Shown here piece by piece: positions 19,202 to 28,392 of a stretch of 64,000 nt of DNA. How positions within the stretch are numbered: the first letter of the stretch is position 1; every line of letters begins with the position of its first letter. The notes under the pieces are model-generated. The model saw only the letters and a program-made list of their open reading frames with translations, did not search any database and had not been told where the DNA came from. Origin of the DNA: Nostoc sp. NIES-3756 (lineage in GTDB: Bacteria > Cyanobacteriota > Cyanobacteriia > Cyanobacteriales > Nostocaceae); assembly GCF_001548375.1 (NCBI RefSeq), contig NZ_AP017295.1:5056501-5120500 (forward strand). The letters run 5' to 3'. The translations under genes and the position numbers were made by a program.

Positions 19202-19909
19202 TTGTTAACTCTAGTTCCTGAATTAATCTCCAATCCGCCTTTATGGCTGCAAATTACCATTGTTGCAGCTTGGGTATTTTTCATTCTAGCGATCGCTGGC
19301 TTGGTAAATCGTTTTGCCACTAGCGACTCAGAAATACTCCGAAAAATTGTCCATATAGGTGCAGGTCACGTTATTTTACTGGCTTGGTGGTTAGATATTC
19401 CCGCCAGTGTGGGCATTGGGGCTTCCATTGTTGCGAGTATCGTTACTCTGCTGTCCTATATCTTCCCTATTCTCCCAGGTATCAACAGCGTGGGGCGGCA
19501 AAGCTTAGGCACATTCTTTTATGCTGTCAGCGTTGGCGTTTTAGTTGGCTGGTTTTGGCATATCCAACAACCCCAATACGCTGCGATCGGTATGATGGTA
19601 ATGGCCTGGGGTGATGGGTTAGCCGCATTGATTGGACAGCGTTTTGGCAAGCATAAATATACGCTTCTAGGCTCACACAAAAGCTGGGAAGGCTCCTTAA
19701 CTATGGCTTTAGCCAGTTATTTAGTGTGTAGTTTAATTTTACTGGGCGTACTAGGCAATGTCTGGCAAACTTGGACAGTATCACTAGCAGTTGCTTTGGT
19801 CGCCACTAGCTTAGAAGCTTTTTCTTTCTTGGGTATTGATAATCTGACTGTTCCTATAGGCAGTGCAGCCGTAGCATTTGCACTCATTCAGTTCTGGTCA
19901 CTCTCATAG
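19202..19909 (+). CDS. Phytol/dolichol kinase-like membrane protein (VTE5/SEC59 family)
   Basis: A 235-residue polytopic membrane protein (about six to seven spans) with the family motifs EILRKIVHIGAGHVILLAWW near the N-terminus and MVMAWGDGLAALIGQRFGKHKYTLLGSHKSWEGSL in the middle. The second is the CTP-binding/cytidylyltransferase-like region. Related enzymes phosphorylate phytol or polyprenols; cyanobacterial members supply phytyl phosphate for tocopherol and chlorophyll salvage. The start is TTG at 19202, the earliest in-frame start giving the full first membrane span. Substrate assignment is by family only. Confidence 0.8.
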   Translation: MLTLVPELISNPPLWLQITIVAAWVFFILAIAGLVNRFATSDSEILRKIVHIGAGHVILLAWWLDIPASVGIGASIVASIVTLLSYIFPILPGINSVGRQSLGTFFYAVSVGVLVGWFWHIQQPQYAAIGMMVMAWGDGLAALIGQRFGKHKYTLLGSHKSWEGSLTMALASYLVCSLILLGVLGNVWQTWTVSLAVALVATSLEAFSFLGIDNLTVPIGSAAVAFALIQFWSLS

Positions 19910-19975
19910 AAAGGGAGTAGGCTGTAGGGTAAAAGTCAACTCTTAGTTAAATTTCAGAATTTTTTTCCAAACTAC

Positions 19976-20006
19976 TTGACATTACCCATATACAGACTGC
20001 TATATT
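19976..20006 (+). promoter_or_regulatory. Candidate promoter of tRNA-Gln
   Basis: TTGACA at 19976-19981 and TATATT at 20001-20006 precede the tRNA by 18 bp. The 19-bp spacing is longer than optimal but both hexamers are close to consensus. Confidence 0.5.
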
Positions 20007-20023
20007 AATAAAGTCGAAAGCTT

Positions 20024-20095
20024 TGGGGCGTCGCCAAGTGGTAAGGCATCGGGTTTTGGTCCCGACATCCCTAGGTTCGAATCCTAGCGCCCCAG
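20024..20095 (+). tRNA. tRNA-Gln (UUG anticodon)
   Basis: A complete cloverleaf: acceptor TGGGGCG/CGCCCCA with discriminator G, D-stem GCCA...AGGC-type arm, anticodon stem TCGGG/CCCGA with loop TTTTGGT (anticodon TTG), T-arm CTAGG-TTCGAAT-CCTAG. The U1-A72 closing pair is a glutamine identity element. No CCA is encoded. It stands alone. Confidence 0.95.
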
Positions 20096-20288
20096 TTACT
20101 TACAAAATAAGATAACCTATTCTTGATAAAGTTCATTATCTTATTGTTTTAAAAAGTAGATAACAATAAGACACAAATCTTATTTTGTTTACAGCCTTTA
20201 AGCTTATGAAATTGCATTTAGGCTAGTAATAACCTTGTATCTAATCAAGGAAAATTAATCCAATAGTAGGCTTGGGAAGCGCAGAAAA

Positions 20289-20768
20289 TTATTTTTCTGG
20301 TGATTTCAAAGCTTGATCCAATACCTGCCTAGCTTGTTGGGCTTTAGCGCGTGCTTCTTGGTAACGTAGATTTGCTTGAGCAAAATTTTTGAGAACTTTA
20401 AAGCCTTCCTTGAGACGAGTAATTTCTTCTTCCGTTACCGAATCATCAGAAAACAGAACATCAACAGCTTGACGAATTTCTAAGGCTTCAGTGCGTGATT
20501 CCTGTACCTTTAACTTGAGCGTAGCAAGGTTGCTGAGAACTTGGACAGCTTGGGTAATCGCATCTTCACCACTAGCAGCATCAGCCGATGACTCTTTAAC
20601 TTCAATTAATTGTTGAGGGCCAAATCCTTCTTCCAGTTCTGTAGGTAGCTTGCCAGCATCAATCAGTTCAACCAACTGATCCATTGCTTTATCTCGAGCT
20701 TTGGCTGAATCTTTCCCAGGAACGGTAAGAATAATCTCCGGGCTTTGAGCTAGTGTGTACTGAACCAT
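20289..20768 (-). CDS. Conserved cyanobacterial hypothetical protein with helical C-terminus
   Basis: A 159-residue acidic soluble protein. The first 60 residues look alpha/beta (YTLAQSPEIILTVPGKDSAKARDKAMDQLVELIDAGKLP). The remainder is almost entirely helical with coiled-coil character (LATLKLKVQESRTEALEIRQAVDVL and ANLRYQEARAKAQQARQVLDQAL). No catalytic motif is visible. I recognise no named family, though its style resembles conserved cyanobacterial proteins of unknown role. Confidence 0.65.
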   Translation of the reverse strand: MVQYTLAQSPEIILTVPGKDSAKARDKAMDQLVELIDAGKLPTELEEGFGPQQLIEVKESSADAASGEDAITQAVQVLSNLATLKLKVQESRTEALEIRQAVDVLFSDDSVTEEEITRLKEGFKVLKNFAQANLRYQEARAKAQQARQVLDQALKSPEK

Positions 20769-20811
20769 ATGCTGATTAACCAGTCCTAATGAGGATATCT
20801 TAACATTAAAG

Positions 20812-20975
20812 GGGCTGGGGATTAGGGAGATAGGGGAGCAGAGGAGCAGGGGAGAAAAACTATGGACTGTTGACTATGGACCCTCACTGGTTCGCCAGTT
20901 CCCTACGGCGGGAAACCCGCCTACAGGACTGGACTCACTAATGACTAATGACAACTGACAACTAACAAATTACTA
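20812..20975. repeat. Mixed short tandem and inverted repeats
   Basis: GGGGAGCAGAGGAGCAGGGGAG units, then ACTATGGACTGTTGACTATG units, then an inverted repeat CTACGGCGGGAAACCCGCCTACAG (about 20904-20927), then ACTAATGACTAATGACAACTG units. It is an intergenic repeat cluster upstream of a membrane-protein gene. Confidence 0.65.
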
Positions 20976-21023
20976 ACTTTATACTTAAGTAAAGGCGACA
21001 AGTTTCAACAGGAGGGTAGAGCA

Positions 21024-22289
21024 ATGACTCCCAACCCCACTATTATGCAGGCTGTAGAAAAACTGGGATACCGCGTTACTGTTGGTGATGTGGCAACTCA
21101 GTCTGGATTGAATTTAGCGGAGGCTGGGCAAGGATTGTTAGCTCTAGCTAGTGATGCGGGTGGACATTTGCAGGTAGCAGAAACAGGCGATGTTGTTTAT
21201 CTGTTTCCGCGAAATTTTCGAGATATTTTACGAAATAAATACTTAAAGTTGCGATTGCAAGCATGGTGGCAGAAGATATGGGGGATTCTGTTTTACCTGA
21301 TTCGCATTTCATTTGGAATTTTTCTTATTGCTTCCATCGCTTTGATTACTATTGCCATCATCCTCATTATCACGGCGATGAACTCAAGTAATAACAATGA
21401 CGATCGCAGTAGTAATTCTAGTGGTAGTTGGGGGTTTTTCTACTTCCCTGATTTATTTTGGTACTTCAGCCCCAACTATGGTTATTCTGCACCAGAACGG
21501 CAACGTAGTAGGCATGACGGCAGTGAGATGAACTTTTTTGAGGCTGTATTTTCTTTCTTATTTGGTGATGGGAACCCTAACGCCAATGTAGAAGAACGCC
21601 GTTGGCAAGAAATCGCTACTGTGATTCGGAGTAGCCGTGGTGCAGTGGTAGCAGAACAAATTGCCCCATACCTGGATGATATAGGTGAAGTTTATCAGCA
21701 AGAATACGAAGATTATATGTTGCCTGTGTTGCTGCGATTTAACGGGCAACCAAGCGTTAGTCCTGAAGGGCAAATTGTTTATTACTTTCCAGAGTTGCAG
21801 GTAAGAGCCAGCAAAAAACAACAGCAGCCAGCCTCAGTTTACTTGGAAGAATTTTCTTGGCGTTTTAGCACTGCTAGTTCTGGGCAAGTTATGCTCAGTG
21901 CAGGTTTGGGCATAGCAAATTTAGTTGGTGCTTTGATACTGGGTAGTTTATTGGCAGATGGTACAGTAGCGGCTGAAATAGGAGGATTAGTTGCTTTTGC
22001 ACAGGGGATTTATTGGGTGTTGTTGGCTTATGGAATCGGTTTTTTGGGCGTTCCTTTAGTACGTTATTTTTGGATTAAATGGCGCAATAGGAAAATTGCT
22101 GCACGTAACCGCGATCGCCTAACTCGTGCCAGAATACTCGCAAGTCCCAATGCAGCCTTACATCAAAAAATCGTTTACGCCAGTCAATTTGCTCAAGAGA
22201 AATTCATCAGCAATGAAGATTTAGTATATTCCACCGAAACTGACTTACTCGACCAAGAAGTTGAGAGAAGGTTGGGGAGTGGGGAGTAG
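21024..22289 (+). CDS. Conserved cyanobacterial membrane protein, 421 aa
   Basis: The N-terminal 60-70 residues resemble a winged-helix-like unit (MQAVEKLGYRVTVGDVATQSGLNLAEAGQGLLALASDAGGHL). A double hydrophobic stretch follows (about 90-118), then a low-complexity NNNDDRSSNSSGS linker, a second similar winged-helix-like segment (VEERRWQEIATVIRSSRGAVVAEQIAPYL), and two more membrane spans (about 290-350). The tail is charged. No enzyme motif is visible. The start at 21024 follows CAGGAGGGTAG, a strong ribosome-binding site. The last codons run into a GGGGAGT repeat. Confidence 0.7.
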   Translation: MTPNPTIMQAVEKLGYRVTVGDVATQSGLNLAEAGQGLLALASDAGGHLQVAETGDVVYLFPRNFRDILRNKYLKLRLQAWWQKIWGILFYLIRISFGIFLIASIALITIAIILIITAMNSSNNNDDRSSNSSGSWGFFYFPDLFWYFSPNYGYSAPERQRSRHDGSEMNFFEAVFSFLFGDGNPNANVEERRWQEIATVIRSSRGAVVAEQIAPYLDDIGEVYQQEYEDYMLPVLLRFNGQPSVSPEGQIVYYFPELQVRASKKQQQPASVYLEEFSWRFSTASSGQVMLSAGLGIANLVGALILGSLLADGTVAAEIGGLVAFAQGIYWVLLAYGIGFLGVPLVRYFWIKWRNRKIAARNRDRLTRARILASPNAALHQKIVYASQFAQEKFISNEDLVYSTETDLLDQEVERRLGSGE

Positions 22290-22370
22290 GGAGTGGAGAG
22301 TGGGGAATGGGGAGATGAGGGAGAGGGGGGAGATTTATTACTCATCACTCATCACTCAGCACTCAGCACT
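22273..22370. repeat. GGGGAGT tandem repeats and TCATCACTCA repeats
   Basis: Purine-rich units (GGGGAGTGGGGAGTAGGGAG and similar) overlap the end of the upstream membrane-protein gene. ACTCATCACTCATCACTCAG and CACTCAGCACTCAGCAC units then run up to the SpoIID-like gene. Confidence 0.75.
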
Positions 22371-22375
22371 TTCTA

Positions 22376-23530
22376 TCACTTTGCCTTAATGGGTGTGAGG
22401 GAGACACCACGATAGTAATGTCCCAGTATTTGCAAGTAGTTAGCGCCGCTTAAGGCTAAATTATAAGCGCCCCATTGACTCATGCCTAAGCCATGACCGA
22501 AACCTGCACCTTGCAGGGTAAAGCTACCATCTGCGCCTCTAGTAACGTTAAAGCGGGTACTTCTGAGTCTTAAGGCTGTACGCACTTCTTCGCCTCTCAG
22601 GACTTTTGTACCTTTATCACCCACTACTCTTAAAGCTTTCACGCTGCGGAACGGTGAGAAAGATTCAGGAACTATTTCTCTAACGTTACCCACACCAGTA
22701 ACTCTGGCGCTAATTTCTGCTGGGGTAAAAGTTTTTTGCCAATTACATTCCTTAACGTTTTGGTCGTAGTCTTGAACAGCACGGAGGTAAGGCAAAGGAT
22801 TACTCCAAACATCTTCTACGTTTTCGGTGTGTCCGCCAGAACAGGCATGAAAGACCGAAAGAATTAGATTATTGTTATAAGTTAAAACTTGCCCGGCTGT
22901 AGCATCAACGGCGGCGTAGGTTTTAGGCGATTCGCTACTGACTCCTTTATAAATCTGCCAACGATCTGGGGTATCACCCAAATCGTATACTGGGTTAGTG
23001 CGCTGTTGTTCTCGCTTGTATAGGGCATAAGTACGAGCAGCGATCGCCTGTGCCTTCAAAGCCTCTTCAGGCCAACCAGAACTCATTTCTCCACCCACTA
23101 CACTATAGAGATATTCTTCTAAATCTACCCAGTTAACGACATCTATGCCTTTTTCGGTGGGAACTACTAAAGTTCTGCCACGAAACCAGCGATCGCCAAT
23201 ATAAACGAATCCTTTCCCCGATGGTTCGATCCAAAATAAACCAGACTGCCATTTATCTAAAGCTACTCCCCCAGGAACAGCTTGTGCATAAAAAGCACTC
23301 ATGGCTGGCAATTGTCCCAAAGTACGCCCTGTATTATCTTTGACAACCGCCGTTGTCGAACTGCCTACTCTGGCTTGATTAACTCCCCTCTCAATTGCCA
23401 CGCGCAGGATGACAGAGGCTTGAGCTGGGGCAACCAAAGCGATCCACAATAAGATACCTAGCCACCAATGACGGACTTTAATCTGGGACAATAAAGAGCC
23501 TAACAACAGTTGAAATTTCATGCTGATCAT
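22376..23530 (-). CDS. SpoIID/LytB-domain exported protein
   Basis: A 384-residue protein with a signal or anchor sequence (about 17-38, WLGILLWIALVAPAQA). The SpoIID domain spans about 130-370, with YLYSVVGGEMSSGWPEEALKAQAIAARTYAL, the conserved ACSGGHTENVEDVW motif and GAGFGHGLGMSQWGAYNLA near the C-terminus. SpoIID is a lytic transglycosylase acting on denuded glycan strands. Cyanobacteria do not make endospores, so a role in cell-wall remodelling is inferred. The conserved Glu in GGEM, equivalent to the SpoIID catalytic acid, is present. Confidence 0.9.
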   Translation of the reverse strand: MISMKFQLLLGSLLSQIKVRHWWLGILLWIALVAPAQASVILRVAIERGVNQARVGSSTTAVVKDNTGRTLGQLPAMSAFYAQAVPGGVALDKWQSGLFWIEPSGKGFVYIGDRWFRGRTLVVPTEKGIDVVNWVDLEEYLYSVVGGEMSSGWPEEALKAQAIAARTYALYKREQQRTNPVYDLGDTPDRWQIYKGVSSESPKTYAAVDATAGQVLTYNNNLILSVFHACSGGHTENVEDVWSNPLPYLRAVQDYDQNVKECNWQKTFTPAEISARVTGVGNVREIVPESFSPFRSVKALRVVGDKGTKVLRGEEVRTALRLRSTRFNVTRGADGSFTLQGAGFGHGLGMSQWGAYNLALSGANYLQILGHYYRGVSLTPIKAK

Positions 23531-23644
23531 CTAGTTCTAGTATCTGTTTGTAGCTCTGGACTATTAAGTCCACAACTCAAGGTAAGACACCTCTGTTAAG
23601 TTAGAGGTTGCCACTTCCTAACAATTATGCAACGTGTTTTGGAT

Positions 23645-23722
23645 ATTGGGGAATGAGGGAGATGAGGAGCAGAGGAGAATAACTGTGGACTATGGACTAT
23701 GGACTGTTGACTAATGACTAAA
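23645..23722. repeat. GAGGGAGATGAGGAG and ACTATGGACTGTTGAC repeats
   Basis: The same intergenic repeat families as at 17,887 and 20,812, lying between the divergent SpoIID-like and M20 peptidase genes. Confidence 0.7.
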
Positions 23723-23813
23723 GCCAATTTTTCCTTATCTGTAGTTATTCCCCCTCCCCATTTCATAGACGGCTCTTATCATGGAAACTAAGCCTGTTAA
23801 CTAAATTTAAGTA

Positions 23814-24992
23814 ATGCTGACCCGTATTAAAGACTTAGCCACAAAACTAGCGCCTCGCCTGGTTGAAATTCGTCGTCATATCCACTCCCACCCGGAACTG
23901 AGTGGACAAGAATATCAAACTGCTGCCTTTGTGGCGGGTGTGTTATCTTCCAGTGGCTTACGTGTACAAGAAGGTGTCGGTAAAACTGGTGTCGTTGGTG
24001 AATTGCAAGTTACTGAGAAAAATCATAATTTCTTGGCAATTCGTACCGATATGGATGCCTTACCTATTCAGGAATGTACGGAATTGGAATACGCTTCTCG
24101 TACAGAAGGAGTAATGCACGCTTGTGGTCATGATATCCACACTACGGTAGGTTTGGGAACGGCAATGGTTCTGTCTCAAATGGCAGAGGAGTTAGGCGGA
24201 AATGTACGGTTTTTGTTTCAGCCTGCGGAAGAAATTGCTCAAGGCGCAAGCTGGATGGTAGCTGATGGGGCTGTTAAGGATGTTTCCGCTATTTTAGGGA
24301 TTCATGTTTTCCCTTCGATTCCGGCTGGTTCAATTGGGGTACGTTATGGCGCTTTAACGGCGGCGGCGGATGATTTAGAAATTGTGATTATTGGTGAATC
24401 TGGACATGGTGCGCGTCCCCACGAGGCTGTTGATGCCATTTGGATTGCAGCACAGGTAATTTCTGCTTTGCAGCAAGCGATTAGCCGTACCCAGAATCCG
24501 TTGCGTCCTGTGGTGTTGACTATTGGCAAAATTACTGGCGGGAGAGCGCCGAATGTGATTGCAGATAAAGTACAGTTGTTAGGAACAGTGCGATCGCTCC
24601 ACCCAGAAACCCGCGCCCAACTCCCCAACTGGATTGAAAAAATTGTCGCCAATGTTTGCCATTCCTACGGTGCGCGTTATCAAGTCAACTATCGTCAAGG
24701 TGTTCCCGGTGTTTACAACGATTATGGGCTGACGCAGTTGTTTCAAGCCGCAGGTGAAGAAGCGTGGACTAGCGATCGCGTCCAGGTATTACCTGAACCA
24801 TCTTTAGGTGCGGAAGACTTTTCTGTGTATTTAGAACACATCCCCGGCTCAATGTTCCGCTTGGGTGTAGGCTATCCTGAACGAATTATCAACCATCCTT
24901 TACATCACCCTGAATTTGAAGTCGATGAATCTGCTATTGTCACAGGAGTAGTAACTATGGCTTACGCTGCTTATAAATATTTTTTAAAGTAA
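23814..24992 (+). CDS. M20 family amidohydrolase (hippurate/IAA-amino-acid hydrolase type)
   Basis: A 392-residue metallohydrolase. Metal ligands are seen in HACGHDIHTT and FLFQPAEEIAQGA (Glu pair) and in the C-terminal LGAEDFSVYLEHIPG and HHPEFEVDE. A dimerisation domain (about 185-300) is inserted, with GHGARPHEAVDAIW and GKITGGRAPNVIAD. The family removes acyl groups from amino-acid conjugates. Its physiological substrate here is unknown. Length and motifs are complete. Confidence 0.92.
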   Translation: MLTRIKDLATKLAPRLVEIRRHIHSHPELSGQEYQTAAFVAGVLSSSGLRVQEGVGKTGVVGELQVTEKNHNFLAIRTDMDALPIQECTELEYASRTEGVMHACGHDIHTTVGLGTAMVLSQMAEELGGNVRFLFQPAEEIAQGASWMVADGAVKDVSAILGIHVFPSIPAGSIGVRYGALTAAADDLEIVIIGESGHGARPHEAVDAIWIAAQVISALQQAISRTQNPLRPVVLTIGKITGGRAPNVIADKVQLLGTVRSLHPETRAQLPNWIEKIVANVCHSYGARYQVNYRQGVPGVYNDYGLTQLFQAAGEEAWTSDRVQVLPEPSLGAEDFSVYLEHIPGSMFRLGVGYPERIINHPLHHPEFEVDESAIVTGVVTMAYAAYKYFLK

Positions 24993-25000
24993 ATTTTTCA

Positions 25001-25054
25001 GTTCGTAGTAAAGGCTTTAGCCTTTTCTTCAGGACTAAAGTTCTTACTACAAAC
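25001..25054. repeat. Dispersed inverted-repeat element (copy 2)
   Basis: GTTCGTAGTAAAGGCTTTAG...AGGACTAAAGTTCTTACTACAAAC forms a hairpin with inverted ends. It is a relative of the element at 7,903-7,976. It is followed by the common Nostoc stretch CTCTGTGTCTTTGTGCCTCT. Confidence 0.55.
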
Positions 25055-25108
25055 CTTAAGTTTATTCTTTAATCTCTGTGTCTTTGTGCCTCTGTGGTTA
25101 ACTCATGC

Positions 25109-25195
25109 TATGTCACTATTAATGATGAAGCCAAATTAGTAGATGTGTTTCGTGTCGGTAAACGCAATGATGACGAAGTGTATCAAAACTTGTAA
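25109..25195 (+). pseudogene. C-terminal fragment resembling a RelE-type toxin
   Basis: An open stretch reads YVTINDEAKLVDVFRVGKR and continues NDDEVYQNL before TAA at 25193. The pattern (beta strand, VFRVGKR, xEVYxNL) resembles the C-terminus of RelE/ParE toxins (VVxVGHRxEVYR). No start or upstream part is present; a repeat element abuts it. I infer a truncated remnant, with modest certainty. Confidence 0.3.
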
Positions 25196-25236
25196 ATATA
25201 AGGATAGCAAAAAACAGGTAACGGTTTCATGACTTA

Positions 25237-26082
25237 ATGGATATCCTGAAACATCAGGCAACTGCTATAACAACTAAGGATAAATTAAAAAATTTATTAC
25301 GGAACTTGTCAATGCAGATTCTAGAAATCCCAAGTTTTGCGGTTATTGTTGGTGAAAATGCTGTTCCTGTGGCTCAATTACCTGTTGTTTGGCAAGATAT
25401 TGCTCAAGGTACAGCCAAGGTTAGACTCAGCAACCCACAAATTTATGTGGAGATGGCGCAGTTATTTTTATACAAGTTAGAACAGGGTGATGTTGACCTA
25501 TTTAATGAACGCCCAGAACTAAGCCACCTCAAGCCCTCGTTTTGTCAGCTATTTGGACAATTGGCACGCGAAACCCTTGAGTTCTACGGTTATGATTTTA
25601 TGACTCATAACTATCCCAATTTTGAGCAAATTCTGCGGGATGCAGAATCTCAGGATGCAGATTACTCAAAAGTAGCGCGGATTGGGTTAGAACTATTCCA
25701 AGAATTTGGTTACGAGTTACCTGCAAGTTTCTATCATGTGCATTTAGCACCAATTTACCGAGATCATATATTTGAAGAACGCGCCTTGAGATTTGACAAA
25801 CGCGACATAGAACATAAGCGTTCTTGGGATGCCATACTCCATGCAGGTAAAGTATTTGCCATGCAAATGAAGGTGCAGAGTATCGCTTCTAAATACGGTT
25901 TTACTTATCAGCATGGTTGCGGTTGTAACTCACACCTATCTTCCATTGATGAATCTCGCGGAGCTTTTGCTTATGAGTTAAGCCAAGAAAAACGCGATCG
26001 CTGGATTCGCAGTTTTATCTGGACTGCTTGGTATGAGTATGCCTTTTTCCCCATTGTGCCAAATACCAGTTATTTAGTTTAG
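25237..26082 (+). CDS. Hypothetical protein with HGCGCNSH motif, 281 aa
   Basis: A soluble, mostly helical 281-residue protein. The most distinctive part is TYQHGCGCNSHLSSIDE near residue 225, a His/Cys-rich motif that could bind a metal. Other conserved-looking parts are FYGYDFMTHNYPNFEQIL and YHVHLAPIYRDHIFEERALRF. I do not recognise a family. The gene stands alone, with 325 bp of apparently empty DNA after it. The start at 25237 is the first ATG; MQILEIPSF (residue 26) is an alternative. Confidence 0.65.
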   Translation: MDILKHQATAITTKDKLKNLLRNLSMQILEIPSFAVIVGENAVPVAQLPVVWQDIAQGTAKVRLSNPQIYVEMAQLFLYKLEQGDVDLFNERPELSHLKPSFCQLFGQLARETLEFYGYDFMTHNYPNFEQILRDAESQDADYSKVARIGLELFQEFGYELPASFYHVHLAPIYRDHIFEERALRFDKRDIEHKRSWDAILHAGKVFAMQMKVQSIASKYGFTYQHGCGCNSHLSSIDESRGAFAYELSQEKRDRWIRSFIWTAWYEYAFFPIVPNTSYLV

Positions 26083-26407
26083 CAATGTGAGTAATTAGCT
26101 AGAAATTTTTTCATAATCTCCAATTTCGCTAATTACTGAGGATATATTTGGTGATGGGTAATTGGTAAGCGGTAGTAGTCAAAACCAATTATCCATTAAC
26201 TATTACCAAGAAAAGAAGAATTATTTTAACAATAGATGTAAGCGTATAAATAGAGCTTACTTTTAAGTAATAACTTCAATACTCCTACATATATGATTGT
26301 GGGTTTAATGTCAAAATACCACTCATCAAAGCTTTTGATTCTAAATAATTTGCCTAATATTAAGTTATATTAAACTTAGTTCTGATAAAAAAACTAAGGG
26401 TATAAGT
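26083..26407. other. Intergenic region, 325 bp
   Basis: AT-rich. No coding frame or RNA gene recognised. A weak promoter-like AT stretch precedes the short TauE gene. Confidence 0.4.
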
Positions 26408-26785
26408 ATGACTAGTATTTGGATTTGCCTGCTGTTAGGATTAGTTGCTGGAACAATTAGTGGAATGACAGGTATTGGTGGGGGGATAATTATTTTACCT
26501 GCTCTAATCTTTTTACTAGGGTTCTCCCAACAACAAGCTCAAGGCACTACATTAGCATTGTTGGTTTTACCAATAGATTTATTAGCAGCTTGGGTTTATT
26601 ACAAGCAAGGACACGTCGATATTAAAGTAGCTGCACTCATTTGTTTAGGATTTATTTTTGGTGGTTGGTTGGGTGCAAAAGTAGGAACAAATTTACCTAC
26701 AGGAGCCTTAAGCAAAATATTTGCATTTTTGATGATTATGAGCGCTATCAAAGTTTTATTTACCAATCCTGCCGAGGGAATATAA
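26408..26785 (+). CDS. Half-length TauE/SafE-type membrane protein
   Basis: The 125-residue product has four hydrophobic segments and the family signature GTISGMTGIGGGIIILPALIFLLGFSQQQAQGTTLALLVLP. TauE/SafE transporters export sulfite, sulfoacetate or related anions, usually with about 250 residues in two homologous halves. This one equals a single half, so it probably dimerises. Substrate unknown. A full-length relative is encoded at 62,842. Confidence 0.85.
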   Translation: MTSIWICLLLGLVAGTISGMTGIGGGIIILPALIFLLGFSQQQAQGTTLALLVLPIDLLAAWVYYKQGHVDIKVAALICLGFIFGGWLGAKVGTNLPTGALSKIFAFLMIMSAIKVLFTNPAEGI

Positions 26786-26901
26786 ATATTTAAAAGTGTA
26801 ACCATAATCTTGCATGATGCTGAATAATATTCCTGACGGAATAGTATTATTCATCTATTCCTAATTTAAAATTCAATCAACCAATAAATAGCCAAAACAC
26901 T

Positions 26902-28392
26902 ATGACTGCTGAAACCACACTGGAAGGGAATCTCCAGAACAACGACTTATTTAAAAATGCAGCTAATGAAGAATTGCAAGCAGAAGAAAAAGTGTTCCAA
27001 TGGACAAAGCAGTGGTATCCAATGGCGGTGGTAGAGTATCTTGATCCTAGCCGTCCTCATAGGATGCAGTTATTAGGTAAGGATATTGTTCTGTGGCGAG
27101 ATGGTTCCGGTCAATGGCGATGTTTTGAAGATGCTTGTCCTCATCGACTAGTTCCGCTTTCAGAAGGTCGTGTCGAAGCTGATGGTACACTGTTATGTGC
27201 TTACCATGCTTGGCGTTTTGACGGTCAAGGAAATTGTGTGAGTATCCCCCAGTCTAAGGACGAACAGACTGCGGCTAAGAATTGTGAAAATCCGAAATCC
27301 TGTGCTGTGGTTTATCCTACCCAGGAACGCCAGGGTTTACTGTGGGTGTGGGCCGAAGCGGGAGAAATAGCTAAGGTAGAAAGTCAATTGCAGACACCGC
27401 GTATTGTGGCTGAATTAGAAGATAACTCAGGTAGTGTTGTCAAATCTGCCTGGAATTTCCGCGATTTGCCTTATGGCTGGGACTACTTTATGGAAAACGT
27501 CTCAGACCCGGCTCATGTACCAGTTTCTCATCATGGAATTATAGGCGATCGCTACAAAGATGCCAAATACTACGATATGATTCCTGTGCGCCCCATATCT
27601 ACCCAAGATGGGTTTGCCTTTGAGATTCAACCAACACAAGGCGACACAGTACAGGCAATTCACGATTTTCAACCACCTTGTTATATGAAAATTGCTGCTA
27701 CCTCTAAGGATGGTGGACAGTTAATTCTAGCTTTGTACGCTACACCAACCCGTCCTGGATGGTGTCGGCATATTGGTTGCCAAGTCTTCATTAAAAATCC
27801 CCAAGGAAAGAAACCCCAAGGATTATCTTTCTTTGGACTACCCCTACCCATTTGGTTAACTCATGTATTAGCATCCTTATTTCTGCATCAAGATATGGTG
27901 TTTCTGCATTACCAGGAAACAATTATTGCCCAAAAAAGACAGGGCAAATGGCTAAATGCTGTTTACACACCAAACCCTCAAGACAAAATGGTAATTGCAT
28001 TGCGTCGCTGGTTAGAAAGTCGCGCTGGTGGTGGCATACCGTGGGCAGCAGAAGCCATACCCCAAGGCGAACAAGATAAGCAGAAGTTGTTTGACGTATG
28101 GACAACCCATACTCAAAATTGCACAGTTTGCCAAAATGCCCTAAAAAACATCAATCGCTTGACATTATTAGCTTATGTAGCTGCGGCTGTGTGTTTATTC
28201 ATCGCAGTAATTGTTGATGCTAGGTTTGTAGCCGTACAAGCAGCTTTGAGCAAATCCCTATTTACCCTCCCCCCTGTAGGATTTTGGTTAGCGCTTGCAG
28301 GTAGTATTTTGCTGGCTGTACTGGGATATCAATTAAAAAGATTTAGTCGGCTATTTTATTTCTACAAGTTTGAACACGCTTATAATCATTAA
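26902..28392 (+). CDS. Rieske non-heme iron oxygenase, PAO/Tic55-like
   Basis: The 496-residue protein has a Rieske [2Fe-2S] domain (CPHRLVPLSEG near residue 83 and CAYHAWRF near 102) and a mononuclear iron site (ENVSDPAHVPVSHHG near 200). The C-terminus has the CxxC motif of the PAO/CAO/Tic55 group (NCTVCQNAL) and two hydrophobic segments (about 425-485). Family members oxidise chlorophyll breakdown products or related compounds at membranes. The substrate of this protein is not evident. Homology to pheophorbide a oxygenase is inferred from layout and motifs. Confidence 0.9.
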   Translation: MTAETTLEGNLQNNDLFKNAANEELQAEEKVFQWTKQWYPMAVVEYLDPSRPHRMQLLGKDIVLWRDGSGQWRCFEDACPHRLVPLSEGRVEADGTLLCAYHAWRFDGQGNCVSIPQSKDEQTAAKNCENPKSCAVVYPTQERQGLLWVWAEAGEIAKVESQLQTPRIVAELEDNSGSVVKSAWNFRDLPYGWDYFMENVSDPAHVPVSHHGIIGDRYKDAKYYDMIPVRPISTQDGFAFEIQPTQGDTVQAIHDFQPPCYMKIAATSKDGGQLILALYATPTRPGWCRHIGCQVFIKNPQGKKPQGLSFFGLPLPIWLTHVLASLFLHQDMVFLHYQETIIAQKRQGKWLNAVYTPNPQDKMVIALRRWLESRAGGGIPWAAEAIPQGEQDKQKLFDVWTTHTQNCTVCQNALKNINRLTLLAYVAAAVCLFIAVIVDARFVAVQAALSKSLFTLPPVGFWLALAGSILLAVLGYQLKRFSRLFYFYKFEHAYNH

